Position numbers and translations under genes: made by a program. A stretch of 64,000 bases of DNA from Gnetum montanum (Eukaryota > Streptophyta > Gnetopsida > Gnetales > Gnetaceae), in the NCBI GenBank assembly GCA_015680685.1, contig MNCI01020320.1, positions 221,956 through 285,955 of the forward strand. The letters are read 5' to 3'. Position 1 is the first letter of the stretch; every line of letters begins with the position of its first letter. A model generated the notes under the pieces. It did not search any database. It had not been told where the DNA came from and saw only the letters and a program-made list of their open reading frames with translations. This document shows, in pieces, positions 11,851 through 23,380 of the stretch.

Positions 11851-13876
11851 AATCATTCCATGAATTTAGAATGGTCAATGCACATAATACCTCTAAGAAG
11901 GAACATCCTTGCTCACTATTTTAGATCTCCTCCTTCCAACTCAGTCATGGGGGAGACGGCCACCTCTACTAACCATTTGAAGCCATCAATTCCTTTTTAA
12001 ATTTTTGTTTTACAAATTTCTTTAACTTTTCTTTTTTTTTGTTTTGCAGCATCATTTATACTTTTTCATTTCTGTGTGTGACTATTTATTTTGTTTGTTT
12101 TTGTTCTTGTTCTTATTATTTTTTTTCCTTGTTTTTTGTTTATGTTTTGTTACATTTGTCACCTAATAAGTGCTCCTAATGGTGGTATGAACTGTATTCT
12201 ATTGATTGCTAATATTTGGTTTTTACCTTTGAGTTATAATGTTGATACTAAGGTATGGTTCTTTTGATATAACAAGCAATGAGTCCATGTCATCCATGCA
12301 TTCATAAATTTCTATGGTCTCTCTTAGCTTGGAACTGTACAGTCCTTTTCTTTAATAATAAAACTATTAACGAATTGGTGATTGGGCATTTCTCAAACTA
12401 AGGAAGGACTCACGGACTGAAAATGGTGTGACTTCAAGGGGATTTGATGAATTTTTGTTGGCTATTCTCTTGGGTGCTTGGATTTTTTCTTCTTGAGTTT
12501 TCCTTACCATTCTGACATTGCTCCATTATCAAGAAGCTAAGCCAATAAAAATAATTCTTTGCATGGTGTGATTCTCATGAAAAAAAACCACAGTGAGAAC
12601 TCAAAGCACACCCCTTAGATAAAATAAACATCTAGGCTACATGCACTAGTTATGGAACTAAACAAATATGTTCCCTCTAACTAAGGCCCTCTCTCACTTC
12701 CTACTTTTCCCTTTCTTGTTTCCTTGGAATGGTGGTGACTCTTTGGTGGAAGCATTCTTGTTACTTCAAGTGGATGGATTGGCCAAGCGTATTAATGTGA
12801 AGTCACTGGATGTGGATTGTTTGAGGCTGGATTTGGAATGAGATCTACTTAGTCACATTAAGCATAAATAGACAAGGGGCTATACACCACCTTGTTCTTG
12901 GGACCCCGTTCTATCTCTTCTCCCCATCATTCTTTCTCCATTTTCCACCTCATTTTCGGTTGTATTAGTAGTCTATATTTTGGTTGATGCATTGTTTTCT
13001 CTTTGGTGAATTCTTGGGGTTAAGTCTTTAACTCTTGCTCCCAAATGACATTTCGAGAGCCTATGGACTCTTTGAATGTGAGTTTGTTAGGGCATAAAGG
13101 GCATCAGCCTGCTTTGGGGAGGACCCATTGGCATTCCTACTTGGTTCATCAGTTAACTTCTTTCCCTTAAAAAATTCTACAATCAACATTTTTTTTGTTC
13201 ATTCCCATCTTTGACATCCATTTTCTTAGCATTGTCGTTGTTTATTTTTCTCCATCTTTCTTATTCCTTATCTTTTTCCATTGTATCGCTACCAGAGGAT
13301 CACTCTTAGTCATGGGGGCCCTAGTCCAATTTTTTCAATTTTTCCTAACCCCCACACCTTGGGTAGTCACCAGTGTTATATCTCTAGAATACATATTGGC
13401 CATATCAAAACTCAGTTAATGGACCTTACACCGAGGCAAGGTATCAACTGTATTTTGATTTACTTATTCTTTCTCATTTGGGACTGTGTTGTATGTGTAG
13501 ATGGAAATCATAAAACAATGGACTGGACCTAGAGGAAACACTCAGGATGGACTGGTGCTAGAATGGTTGTGCAAAGAACAAGATTGATGGTACATTCATG
13601 GATGGACAATCGAAGGTGAAATCTTGGCATCAGCAGCAACACGTCTTCTCCTTTTCTCTCTCTCTATTCTCTCTCAGATCCCAAATAAGGCTGGATGTCA
13701 ATTATGTATAGTGTTCACTCTTGTGGTTATGAACACTAATGTTGTCATGTATTGTAATGTTGATCCATTCACATGTCATCCCATTCACCACTAGTTATCA
13801 TTCAAGTCAATAATCCCATACCTTCCCAATATTTTGTAAGGAACTCGAGGATGAGTTTTCATTTAGTCATGGGGTA
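11851..13876 (+). mobile_element. Athila-type 3' untranslated region
   Basis: About 2 kb between the end of integrase and the 3' LTR. Some Athila elements carry an env-like gene here, but I see no convincing coding region; the longest frames (near 13195-13530) show no recognisable motif. The tract is T-rich. Positions 13195-13290 resemble the first 92 bases of the window. Confidence 0.55.
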
Positions 13877-14673
13877 TGATGAGCCACGATATCATGTACG
13901 TGATATCACATACACAATATCACATCTACCATGTGATATCGCATCCTACCTCACCTTCTATAAATAAGAGGTAACACCCTTGGTTTTGGGAGTTGGACTT
14001 AGACCCTTATCCAGATTCTTGCAATTTAGTCATTCTAGAGTTAGAATTATTTCTATGTGCCCACAGTAGGAGTCATAGAGTGAACAGATCTTTATTCGAA
14101 CAATTTGTTCCTAAGCACAATTTTGTGTACAGCAATAAAGACAAAATTTATGATAAACCTTGTAGCATATAGATTAAGCTAATTAGTAATTAATTATTGT
14201 TTAATGCTTTCCTAGTTAATTAATATTTCTCTAAACCTTCAACCCCCTTAGTTAAATACACTCAGTACGACCACTTCGAGCATGCATGTGGCACTTGGTA
14301 ACCTAGTAATGATTAACGTTTGGTAATCCCAATAGTGTTGCACTGGTTTAGGATGTGAATAGCAAGTGGGAATGAATACTGGTGTTAGGAACATCTAGAA
14401 ACTAGTTAATGAATAGTTAATGTAAGTTAGCCACTTAGTTCTCTCTCCCTCTCCTTTATTAGTAGAAGACATACAAAAAAGTTATAAAAATCATATACCT
14501 CAAGCTTACTTAACCATACAACCGTGAAAATACAAGTTTGGGAAGACAATGATTGATTAACCATGAGTGTTCCATCAAGGCACGTAAGCACTTAGTCCTT
14601 GGAGTTCGAATGGATTGTGCATGAAATGCTTGTATTCGTATGGTTGAGTGTAGGGGTACCTTGCCACTCATCA
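13877..14673 (+). mobile_element. 3' LTR of the Athila-type element
   Basis: It starts TGATGAGCC after a CATGGGG purine stretch and ends CTCATCA. Extended sequence similarity on the opposite strand at 48275-49055 supports the LTR assignment; that copy ends in the same CTCATCA and is followed by a primer-binding site. A TATA box (TATAAATA) is at 13959-13966. The exact left edge is uncertain. Confidence 0.6.
13884..13942. repeat. Cluster of GATATC palindromes upstream of the LTR TATA box
   Basis: GTGATATCAC (13900-13909, a perfect 10-bp palindrome), GTGATATCGC (13933-13942), CACGATATCATG and CAATATCAC crowd the 60 bp just before the TATA box at 13959. Probably a set of regulatory sites in U3. 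Confidence 0.5.
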
Positions 14674-15160
14674 ACATCAAAGTAGAATAACCAAGTAAAA
14701 ATCTAGGCATGATAGCCATGACCCTCATGGTCACCCTAACCACTCTGGTATGCTCTGGTACTTGGCATTGCTTAACCTTGACTATTATGCTCTATGTTCA
14801 TGTCTTCCAACCATCTTGGCCATAGCCAGGACAAATAAAAAAAATGTACAAAAACCATTTCTACCTTATCCCTACACCACATGTGGGATTCCAAAAATCC
14901 CTATTTTGTGTCATGTGTAGTACATAGAAAACCCTTCTTCTATGCCACATATGGTGCATAGAAAAAACTCATGCACAAAAAATCCAAAATTCTAGAAACC
15001 CACAAAAGTCCATCACACTCACTCTCTCTTCCTATTCGTGGCCACCATAGCAACCACAAGTAATGGAGGTGGTCCTTGTCCAAGGTAGGTCACCTCTAAG
15101 ACACCAAAACCTTGAAGTAAAAAAGGAAAAAAAATAACAAGTGTTAGTGTAGTACTTTAC
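14674..15160 (-). mobile_element. Intron 1 of the antisense gene of B (5' part)
   Basis: No coding region. It begins right after the GTAAAG donor of exon 1 (minus strand) and runs to the Athila LTR, which therefore sits inside intron 1. Two similar sentences of sequence with CACATGTGG and CATGTGTAG/CATATGGTG words occur around 14870-14960. Confidence 0.5.
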
Positions 15161-15279
15161 CTTGCCAATGGTGTCTCTCTTTGGTCCTCTATGTGCACCT
15201 TGGGAAGGCACCTCAATGCATGTTCACCCTCATCCATGTTGGTGAGGTTAGGGTGTTGGCGTTCACTATGGCATGTCAT
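15161..15279 (-). CDS. Antisense gene of element B, exon 1
   Basis: From the ATG at 15279 the frame is open for 39 codons plus two bases, up to GGCAAG|GTAAAG. The segment EGEHALRCLPK corresponds to EESKAMLQCLPW of exon 1 in Y, and the intron phase (two bases of a codon, AG) is the same. A TATA box lies about 137 bp upstream. The downstream exons 2-4 are gone, so the gene is dead even though this exon is intact. Confidence 0.65.
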
Positions 15280-15415
15280 GATCGGTGGTTGTCTACACTC
15301 TTGCTTTCTTTTCCTTCATTGCTACACTCTGACTCCCTTAACCTTAGTCGTGCTACACTTGCTGATTGTTTATTTGAACTTTTAAAAATGATAAGTTGAC
15401 CATGGTAAAAACTCC

Positions 15416-15423
15416 TATTTATA
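15416..15423 (-). promoter_or_regulatory. TATA box of the antisense gene of B
   Basis: TATAAATA on the minus strand, about 137 bp before the exon 1 ATG. Y has TATATAAA upstream of its exon 1, and a weaker candidate exists in D. Confidence 0.5.
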
Positions 15424-15845
15424 CTTTTCCAAGGTTAAGGACATGTCACCCATTCTGGTACTATCCAATATCCTATGCATAAAATGGGATGATCATAGCA
15501 CCCAATGTTAGAAAAATTTTCTAACTTTTCCAACATTCCAAACTTAGAAATTTTTTTGCATTTTTTTTGATTGTCCAATAAACACCTAGCCTAATCCCAC
15601 ATTTAAAACCTTTTTAGCCTTGTGTCTTGTGCAATCCATGGTCCACTGCAACTTTAATTTGGCAACCCTAGGGCCAACCAAATTCCTAAAATTATTTTAC
15701 ATAGTTATTTACCTGATCCCACAATTTCATAGTTAGGTGAAATTTTTAGCATTGTTTTCATTATCTTATGCATTTTTCTTCATTAAGATAGGTGCTACTT
15801 GATATTTTTCTGGTTGTTTGGTAGGATTCTTGGTAGGGTTGTAAC

Positions 15846-18800
15846 ATGAATGCATACAAGTATCTCCATTTACCTTTGGTCTTGATTGGACCTTATGGTA
15901 ATTCCATGCGATGCATAAACATTGAATTCCTAAACTTTGAGCCTGTGGCTTATGACACACATGTAGTATTCCTAGAGGCATCCCTAAATTGGCTAGACCA
16001 TCTAGTTAGAGCTCTAGGTCTAGAGGTAGGTGACATAATTGAGGATCCCCTCATTGAAGTCCTTGTAGTAACATGTATAGGTGAGGTGAAGACATTGAAA
16101 CTTAGTTCCTTGTTAGAGCCTCAACTCAAACAAAGCATCACTAAAGTCCTTAACGATAACATCAAGGTGTTTGCATGGTCCTATGAAGACATGCTAGGCC
16201 TAGACCCTTGCATAATACAACATAACATTATCCTTGATCCTTGTATAAATCCAGTCAAATAAAAAGCTTGCAAGGTCAAACCTGAGGTGGCGTTGGTAGT
16301 TTGCAATGAAATCACCAATCTTTACAAAGCTAGTTTCATCTAAGTAGTTGACTATGCAGATTGGGTTTCAAACATCATAGTTGTTTCTGAGAAAAACTAA
16401 AGTATATGCATTTGTATAGAATTCTGGGACCTAAATAAAATGACCATCAAAGATGATTTTCCGTTGCCTAGTATTGATCAACTCATTGATACTATGGTTG
16501 GTCATGCTTTGTTGTCCTTCATGGATAGGTTCTCAAGGTACAACTAGATTCGAATCAACCCAAAGCACCAGCTCAACAAAATCTTCATGACCCCTTGGAG
16601 TACATTTTGCTATATAATGATGCCTTTTTAGACCAAATAATATAGGAGAAGTTTACTAGTATGCAATGATGTATATATTTAGTGATTATCTTCTAGACTT
16701 GCTCAATGACTATGTTGATGACATAGCAGTTAAGTCCAAGGTGGCTCATGACCATGTAGATGACTTAGACCATGTCCTCAAACATTGCCTTAGACATGAC
16801 CTTAGGCTAAATCCCAAGAAATGTGTCTTCAATGCTAAGACCGGTCACATGTTGGGCTTTGTAGTATCAAAGGAAGGCATATGTGTAGACCTTAATAAGG
16901 TTAAGGCTATTACCAACTTAGCACCATTGGAAAACCTTAACGAGCTACACAGGTTACAAGGCAGATTGCAATTCATTCGTAGGTCTATCGCAAGGTTAAT
17001 TGATTAGTCACAGACAATGCAACATTTTCTCAAAAATGGGATCCACTTTGAATGAACAACTCAATGCCAAGAGGCATTTAACAACCTCAAAAAGAAGCTT
17101 ACTCAACTTCCAATAGTCTATCCTCCATAAGGAGATAAGCCATTTTACATTTACCTTGAAACCTCACACACGTCCATTGCTTCTTTTCTTTGCCAAAAGC
17201 GATATGATGGCTTAGAGATCTCTGTTTACTACTTAAGCCATGCATTAGTGGCCCACAAGGTGAAATATAATGATGTAGAGAAGAATTGCCTCATCCTAGT
17301 TTTTGTACTTAAGAAGTGAATACATTATCTTTTCTATAGCCAAGTTAATATCATCTAAAAAAGTAATGTACTTTGGGCTATTACTACAAATATTTATGAA
17401 AGTAGTCAAATTGCATAGTGGAAAGAAATAACTATAGAATTTAACCTACAGTATATACCACAAGCATCCACAAAAGGTCAAGCAATATCTACACAACTCA
17501 TGGCCTCCCCAATAGATGATCAAGCAACAATAAATCTAGAATTTTTGGATGAGCATGCTAATAGCATAGGCCAAGTGCCTACAAACTTTGAGGTACTTTT
17601 ACACTTTGATAATGCTTCAACCTTATAAAGGGGTAGTGTTTCTCTCCAAGGAGATTCGACACTTTGCATATCACTTTGCATTTTCTTGCACCAATAATGT
17701 AGCAAAGTATGGAGGTCTCCTTAGGGGTATCTTAGTAGTCCATGATCTAGGAATCCAAAACATAGTAATTTGAAGAAATTCACAGCTTGTTGTCAACCAA
17801 ATTACAAAGGTTTACGCTTGCAAGGCAGAACATTTACAACCTTACTATGATTTGGCAAAACACCTGCTTAGGCAGTTTGTAACCATAGACGTCCAACATA
17901 TTCCCATAACGAAAATGCCATTACTAATGCATTAGCCACCTTAGCCTTAAGCATAGCACATAACATGTTTTTTTCCTTACTCACTTTGATAACATATTGC
18001 ACTAAACCTATTACTCAAATAACAAGCATTACATCCATTGCCATGTCACGCACAGCTTATGCCTAGGAGTGGTATGAGGATATTAAGATGTACCTCCAAT
18101 AGGCTAAGCCTCTGCAACACTTAACCACTACCCAAAAAGATGTAGTGTGAAAATGATCACAGTATTACGTCCTTGTAGGTGATAGCACCTTATGTTGTAG
18201 ATCCTATGATGGAATACTGCTAACCTACGTTAGCTGTAGTGAAGCATGAATGATCATTGATCAAGTCCATGAGGGACTATGCGAAGGTCACACAGCACCC
18301 TAGGAAATGATAGCAAAAATCAAATGCTTGGACTATTATTGGTCTTACATGGAGCATGATTGCATTTCAAAAGTCAAGACGTGTGACGTGTGTCAGTGAC
18401 ATGACAATTGAATGCATGTGCCACCAACTGAACTGCATACTACATAGATCATGTGGTCATTCCAATGTTGGGGGTTGGACATCATAGGACCCATCACACC
18501 TAAGTCTTATGTAGAACATAGCTTCATCATAACTGCGACTGAAGCTATGTCCTCTTAGGAAGATGAAGTGATTCCTTTTAGGAAGATGACCTCACAACAT
18601 GTTTGAAAATTTATTCTAGACAAGATAGTGACCTGATTTCATCTACCCATGACTATAGTCATAGACAATGGGCCATAATTTAGCAGTGTAGAAACCAAAG
18701 CCTTTTGCAAACACCTTTCCATCAAGCATTCCTTTTCATCACCATACAGCCCATAGGTGAATAGCCAAGTAGAGGCTATAAACAAAGTCATCGTCAAACT

Positions 18801-18907
18801 TCTGAAGAGGATGATTACCAACAACAAACGACGATGGCATGAACAACTAGTTTACATGCTATGGGCCTACCACAGGACATGTAGAATAACAACTGGTAAG
18901 ATGCCAT
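15846..18907 (+). pseudogene. pol: Tat-type pol of element B, 5' part: RT, two RNase H, INT
   Basis: Pre-RT segment (15846-16260) ends FAWSYEDMLGLDP. RT covers about 16300-17010: FPLPSIDQLID, MTPWSTFCYIMMPF and the catalytic LNDYVDDIAVKSK (about 16697-16735). The gypsy RNase H follows (DKPFYIYLETSHTSIASFLC near 17140, YYLSHALVAHKVKYNDVEK near 17230). A second, archaeal-like RNase H (about 17580-17960, NAITNALATLAL at its end) marks the Tat group. Integrase starts near 18260 with CDVCQ, GLDIIGPITP and TIVIDNGP. More than twenty stops are present. The reading is cut at 18907 after TTGKMP, exactly where Y is inserted, and resumes at 36959. Confidence 0.85.
18903..18907 (+). repeat. Target-site duplication of Y, left copy
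   Basis: GCCAT directly before the first base of the Y LTR. The identical GCCAT follows the last base of the 3' LTR at 36959-36963. Confidence 0.9.
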
Positions 18908-19039
18908 TGAAACACCACAAAATTTGGAGCTTAGTACTTATACAACACCAAGCAGGTCCCTGGGACCCACAGACGACCACAGCTACATTTGGTGTCACAC
19001 ATGGCAACTTCGGAGATCAAATGCTTAATTTTCACTAAG

Positions 19040-19440
19040 TATGCAGTCTCAGCATATACGCCCAAGTGTACATTCTTAGCATATATGCCCAGCATCTATG
19101 CTCAAGTTCACAGCGTATGTGCCCAGCGTAGACATCCAGCGTACATGCCTCACATGTATGCCCAGCAGGTACAACCGATGTATACGTCGGGCATGCAATT
19201 CCCGAAGACGGCATGGAGACAGCACTGCAGAACAAGACTTGGTACAAGGAAGCAACCATCAGCATATATGCCCCAACGTATACGACATCAACCATCAGCG
19301 TATAAGCCCAGCATATACGTCCAACGTATACTCCAGCGTCCACGACATCTACGCCCAAGTTTGCATACGCCCAGCACCTCCAGCGTATACGCCCAGAGTC
19401 TACGCTCACCTGATACAGCGTATATACTCAACGTATACAC
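19040..19440 (+). repeat. GCGTATACGC motif array in U3 of Y
   Basis: Around twenty degenerate copies of (C)AGCGTATACGCC(C), many decayed to CATATACGCC or GTATATGCC by CpG transitions. An exact GCGTATACGC palindrome is at 19383-19392. The 3' LTR repeats the array at about 35860-36265, with exact palindromes at 36064-36073 and 36136-36145. Confidence 0.8.
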
Positions 19441-19538
19441 TCAGCAAATGTAACATATTGCACACTTGTAAATTTTACGCTCTTGCACCCGGTCAACATG
19501 CCATGTGTCTCCCAATCGAGTCCGCCATCAAAACCCTG

Positions 19539-19545
19539 TATAAAA
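19539..19545 (+). promoter_or_regulatory. TATA box in the 5' LTR of Y
   Basis: TATAAAA in CCTGTATAAAAGCCC, the probable promoter of the sense transcript. The 3' LTR copy is at 36365-36371. Confidence 0.65.
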
Positions 19546-20137
19546 GCCCAATTTTTGCACTAGATCAGGTCAGTTGGAAAAATTCCCAGAGCACACCAGA
19601 GAGCAGAGACATTGCGAACTAGAGCATAAAAACTTTTACGCTGGACAACCCTGTACGCTAAGCATATAGCCTCTACGCTGTGCATATAGTGTGAACCAGC
19701 CACAATCATCCTTGCATCCACTAGGGCTTTTCGTCCGCCTTGTGTTCCAGTCACAACTGCATTAGACCAGTGCATTGTACTTTCATTCTGTAATGCCATT
19801 GTTATATTTTCTTCCCAAAATCACTTGTAGTTTGCATTAATTGTTGCATGTATTCTATTTTCGCTCGTTTACGTTTACGCCCTGCTCGCATTCGTTACGC
19901 TGTTTACGCTCTGATTTACTCCTATCACGCTGTTTACATATAACCTAGCATATAACACTTCGGTGTACATTCGGGGAAATCCTTGTCTGATCCGTGTGCG
20001 GACCACCCAAGGTACTCTACCTTCATTCATTCTAGCTCACCCTCAGGTGAAGGTAGGGTCTTCTGTGCATGTCTTATGATCCCACGACCTCTGTTTCCTT
20101 CCAGCCGGAGACTAATGATTTCGGACAGTACAGAAAT

Positions 20138-20154
20138 TGGTGCTAGAAGGAGGG
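20138..20154 (+). other. Primer-binding site of Y
   Basis: TGGTGCTAGAAGGAGGG, five bases after the LTR. Element E has TGGCGCTAGAAGGAGGG at the same place. The leading TGG pairs with a tRNA CCA end. I cannot name the tRNA. Confidence 0.75.
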
Positions 20155-20873
20155 CCTCTACCTAAAACCTTGCTTGCAAGCTTCCTAGCATTTACGCTGT
20201 TGAGCGTTTACGCCATCGACCATACACCGATTCCTTCTGAAATCCTCCCAGCGTTTATGCTGCTCAGTTTAAAACAAAGTCTGCGAACTATCCAGCGTTT
20301 ACGCTACTGAGCGACTACACTATTCAGTTCAAATCCTTCCATCCATAAGTCTCCCAACATCTACATTGTTTGCCCACATGAGAGCTCTATAAGGTCCGTA
20401 GTGTCTACGCTGCCGAGTATACGCTACATGCTTTACGCTGCAGATTTTTCTTACACCATACACAAGACTGCTAAAGTTTACGCTGCACATTTTTACATTA
20501 TAGACTTATCTATGCTACTGTCCATTTACACTACAATTTTTATGCTGTAGATTTTGTCTACGCTGCACACTGACTTTTTCTGAGATTCTGTTTACGCTAC
20601 TCTCTTTATGCTGCAAACTCGTTTATGCTACTATTCATTTATACCACACTGTACATTGTAAAACTTGTTTATGCTGCACATTGACACTGTATATGCTGCT
20701 CAACGTATACACTGCACTCCTTACGCTGTAGACTTGTCTACGCTGACCCTATACGCTCCATCCCTATATGCTGTCTACACTATCGTTATACGCTGGACGT
20801 TGAAGCATATATGCTACACGTTATCACATAAGTTTACACTGTACTAAGTACACTAATTTCACATCTCTATACC
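20155..20873 (+). repeat. Leader of Y filled with TTTACGCTGC motifs
   Basis: Untranslated leader between primer-binding site and gag. From about 20186 to 20830 it is packed with TTTACGCTG(C), GAGCGTTTACGCC and GTCTACGCTG words related to the LTR array. No coding region. Confidence 0.7.
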
Positions 20874-23380
20874 ATGTCATACCCTAAACAGGTCATCATG
20901 AACCCCACAAACAGCATCGCTACAACCGCTCAAGTCACCGACATGGTAGGCACCATGGCTGCCCAACAGCTCATCATTCCACAGCCGACAGTACAACCCA
21001 CAATAGGGCCCCACCGGTCCCTAAGGTTGCAAGGGAGAAATCCAACCTCTAACATTATAACCCAGGACCAGTACAACTTCATATGTGTGAAGATACAAGC
21101 TGGTCTGGTAGTAAATCGAGCCGAAATAGAGGTAAAGTAGCAATATGAACTCTTCTACAGGTGGGGATGCGAGTTCATCCCTTCCCCGTATGATATAATC
21201 CCTATTCCGGAGCAGTACTCAGAGCTCATCACGTGACTCCTCCTGCAAAGGAGCCAGTCGTTGGATTAGCCTATAGTAGATCCCCAACTAGAAGAGGAGG
21301 ATGAGTTCGTTGTCCAATCCAAACATGAAGACTCCTATCACACCCTCAGCCCACAAACATACATCAACCCCATGTTCCACCCAGGCACAGGGGAAGCCAT
21401 GTCGCTCCAACCCCTCAAGTTTACCCAAGCGCAAGCACCTCCACCAAAAAAATTCGCACTAGTTCATGTTCCTCCAGTAACTAACCCACAATTCAGCATG
21501 CTCCCTCTTGCTATCATCCTCGCTGCAGCAGCAGGCCCATCCTCGCAAGCACCACCCCCACACAATAACATGGGAGCAACCCTATAGCCTCAAGTGATAG
21601 GGATGCGACATGTGATACCAGCATCCACGTCCGCCCACTACATCCCCCACATCCAAACGCACAGAGCCCCTTCCACCACTATAACCTAATAGGGGGTTCC
21701 TTCACAAAATGTGGCTGGGCAATGGGCGGCGATGGGTGTGCCATCACATCAACCCTCTCACCACCATGTGCCACCCCACATAATTCCATTAGCCAACATT
21801 CCCCAAGTACAGCCGTAACCGCAACAACAACAACCTCTCACATATAATGTGCCATCCCTACTGCCACACACTATAAACGTGCCATAAGCACAACCGTCGA
21901 CCACACAGCTTTCAGCCTTTCAATCTACCATCCAACAGTCCAACTTGTACAATGTGCCACACCCCCAAGTTGCCATGTCACCTAGTGTCCAAGACTGGGT
22001 AGATGCCAAAAAATTAATGCAAGAACTAATTAACGAGGTAAAGTGTCTCAAAATAGCTACCGACGAAGAGCTAAAGGTAGTGGACTTCTACCACGATGAC
22101 CCCATCAGCCCTTCCGTCCCGCCTCTAACCTTGCCCAAAGGCATATCGTTGCCAACCCTAACTAACTATAATGGGGAGATAGACCCTAACGCTCACTTAA
22201 TAACATTTAGGTTAGAATGCGTGTTACTCCAGGCATGGCCCCATGCCATTTTGCGAGTGTTCCCTATGTCTCTTTCCGGGAGAGCACTCGATTGGTATCG
22301 GGCCCTGCCGAGGAATTCTATATTTTCCTTGGAAGAGTTGTTACATCAGTTTGTGACCAGGTTCAAGTATAACTTGAAACCTGAGGTGACAATGGACAGC
22401 CTCATACAGGTTAGACAAGCATCCCTTGAACCTGTACAAAAATTCATTCAGAGGTGGAGTGCTGCTCTCAATGAGCTACACGAGCTGATCCCCTAGACAT
22501 ATCTGCTTACAATTCTATATGGGACCGTTAATGACTTCTTCAAATCCAAATTGTACTATCTTAATGCGCGTAACCTTAACCAAGCCTTTGTACAAATCAA
22601 AAATATAGAAGAGGCAGCTCAAAATAGCCATGACCCTGCATACTTAGCCTTTAAAAATCAACATAGTAAAAGGATAAAGAGAAGGCTAAAGCAACCATAG
22701 TAGCAATAGTGGAAACGCAACAACCAAACAAACCACTAGTAGCCCCTACTAACTATACTAGACCTACTCCCGTGACTGCACCAAAATCATCATCATCGCA
22801 GAACCCAACACCAAACCGTACGAGAAAATTTGAGAGGAAAGAACCCTCCCAATATACACCTCTACCTATGAAGCCGTCCAAGCTATTCCATCAACTACTG
22901 AAAGCTAGATTGATGAAACATAAACAATTATCCCCTGTAGCCATCCAAAGACATGATTGATTCTATCAACTCATCTAGAACCCAAGCCTAGCAACACCGG
23001 ATGAGCCTCCATTGCCCAAAGGTTTTAGGATGGATCACTTCTGCGACTATCACCAACGCAATGGGCACGACACGGATTACTGTTTCACCTTGAAGTAGGA
23101 CATACAACGAATGATTGATGAAGGTTAAATCACCTTTGATTAGGCCAACCCGGTCCAACAGCAGAATCAGGCTATGGGGGTGTATAAAGACCCTTTGAAC
23201 ACCAAAGAGGCGACGTACGTTATCAACACAATCTTCTTTGATGATGAACCCGAGACACCCAACATTAACACCGTCTATCCTGAATATAAAAAACAAACAC
23301 CTAACAAGATGTTTGTAGTCCATGTTCCTTCCACTCCATCTGCATCCATGCCTTAACCATCATCCTCCCCTCAAAAACCA
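20874..23380 (+). pseudogene. gag: Tat-type gag of Y (decayed)
   Basis: The start ATG at 20874 opens a basic and Gln/Thr-rich N-terminus, then a Pro/His/Gln-rich region (about 21360-21960). The capsid core lies in the longest open stretch, 21945-22496. It contains YNGEIDPNAHLITFRLECVL and SGRALDWYRALP followed by FVTRFKYNL, the retrotransposon gag fold. A zinc-knuckle variant C-x2-H-x4-H-x4-C (FCDYHQRNGHDTDYC) is near 23036-23080, and VYKDPLN is near 23177. The frame is shared from 20874 to 22496 across several stops, then shifts near 22500-22700. The product would package the element RNA. Confidence 0.8.

Larger units (their letters stand above)
6870..14673 (+). mobile_element. Athila-type Ty3/gypsy element inserted in B, 5' truncated
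   Basis: The order gag, PRO, RT, RNase H, INT, long 3' untranslated region, 3' LTR is complete except that I find no 5' LTR or primer-binding site. The left edge is therefore only approximate (6870-6990). The Athila assignment rests on the RT motif VFMDDFSTYG in place of YVDD, the RNase H ending KGTENVVADHLSWL, the protease style and the long tract between integrase and 3' LTR. The right edge is the LTR end CTCATCA at 14673. It interrupts the antisense gene of B; exon 1 of that gene is found to the right at 15279-15161. Confidence 0.7.
18908..20132 (+). mobile_element. 5' LTR of Y
   Basis: TGAAACACCACAAAATTTGG to GGACAGTACA. A CpG-rich motif array (19040-19440) with AGCGTATACGCC words precedes the TATA box at 19539-19545. 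Reading frames here that give Tyr/Ala/Pro-rich peptides are translations of the array, not genes. Confidence 0.92.

Noticed and set aside
11890-13870. env-like gene of the Athila-type element
   Set aside because: Expected by position in some Athila elements, but no frame shows a signal peptide, transmembrane segment or other recognisable feature.
19040-19440. CRISPR-like regular repeats
   Set aside because: Short degenerate palindromes without uniform spacers, inside a plant LTR.
18989-19622. Overlapping frames with Tyr-Ala-Pro-rich repeat peptides (also 35791-36340)
   Set aside because: They are translations of the LTR motif array, exist in all frames and both strands, and have no homologue in other families.
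20138-20154. tRNA-like sequence
   Set aside because: Only the primer-binding complement of a tRNA 3' end; no cloverleaf around it.
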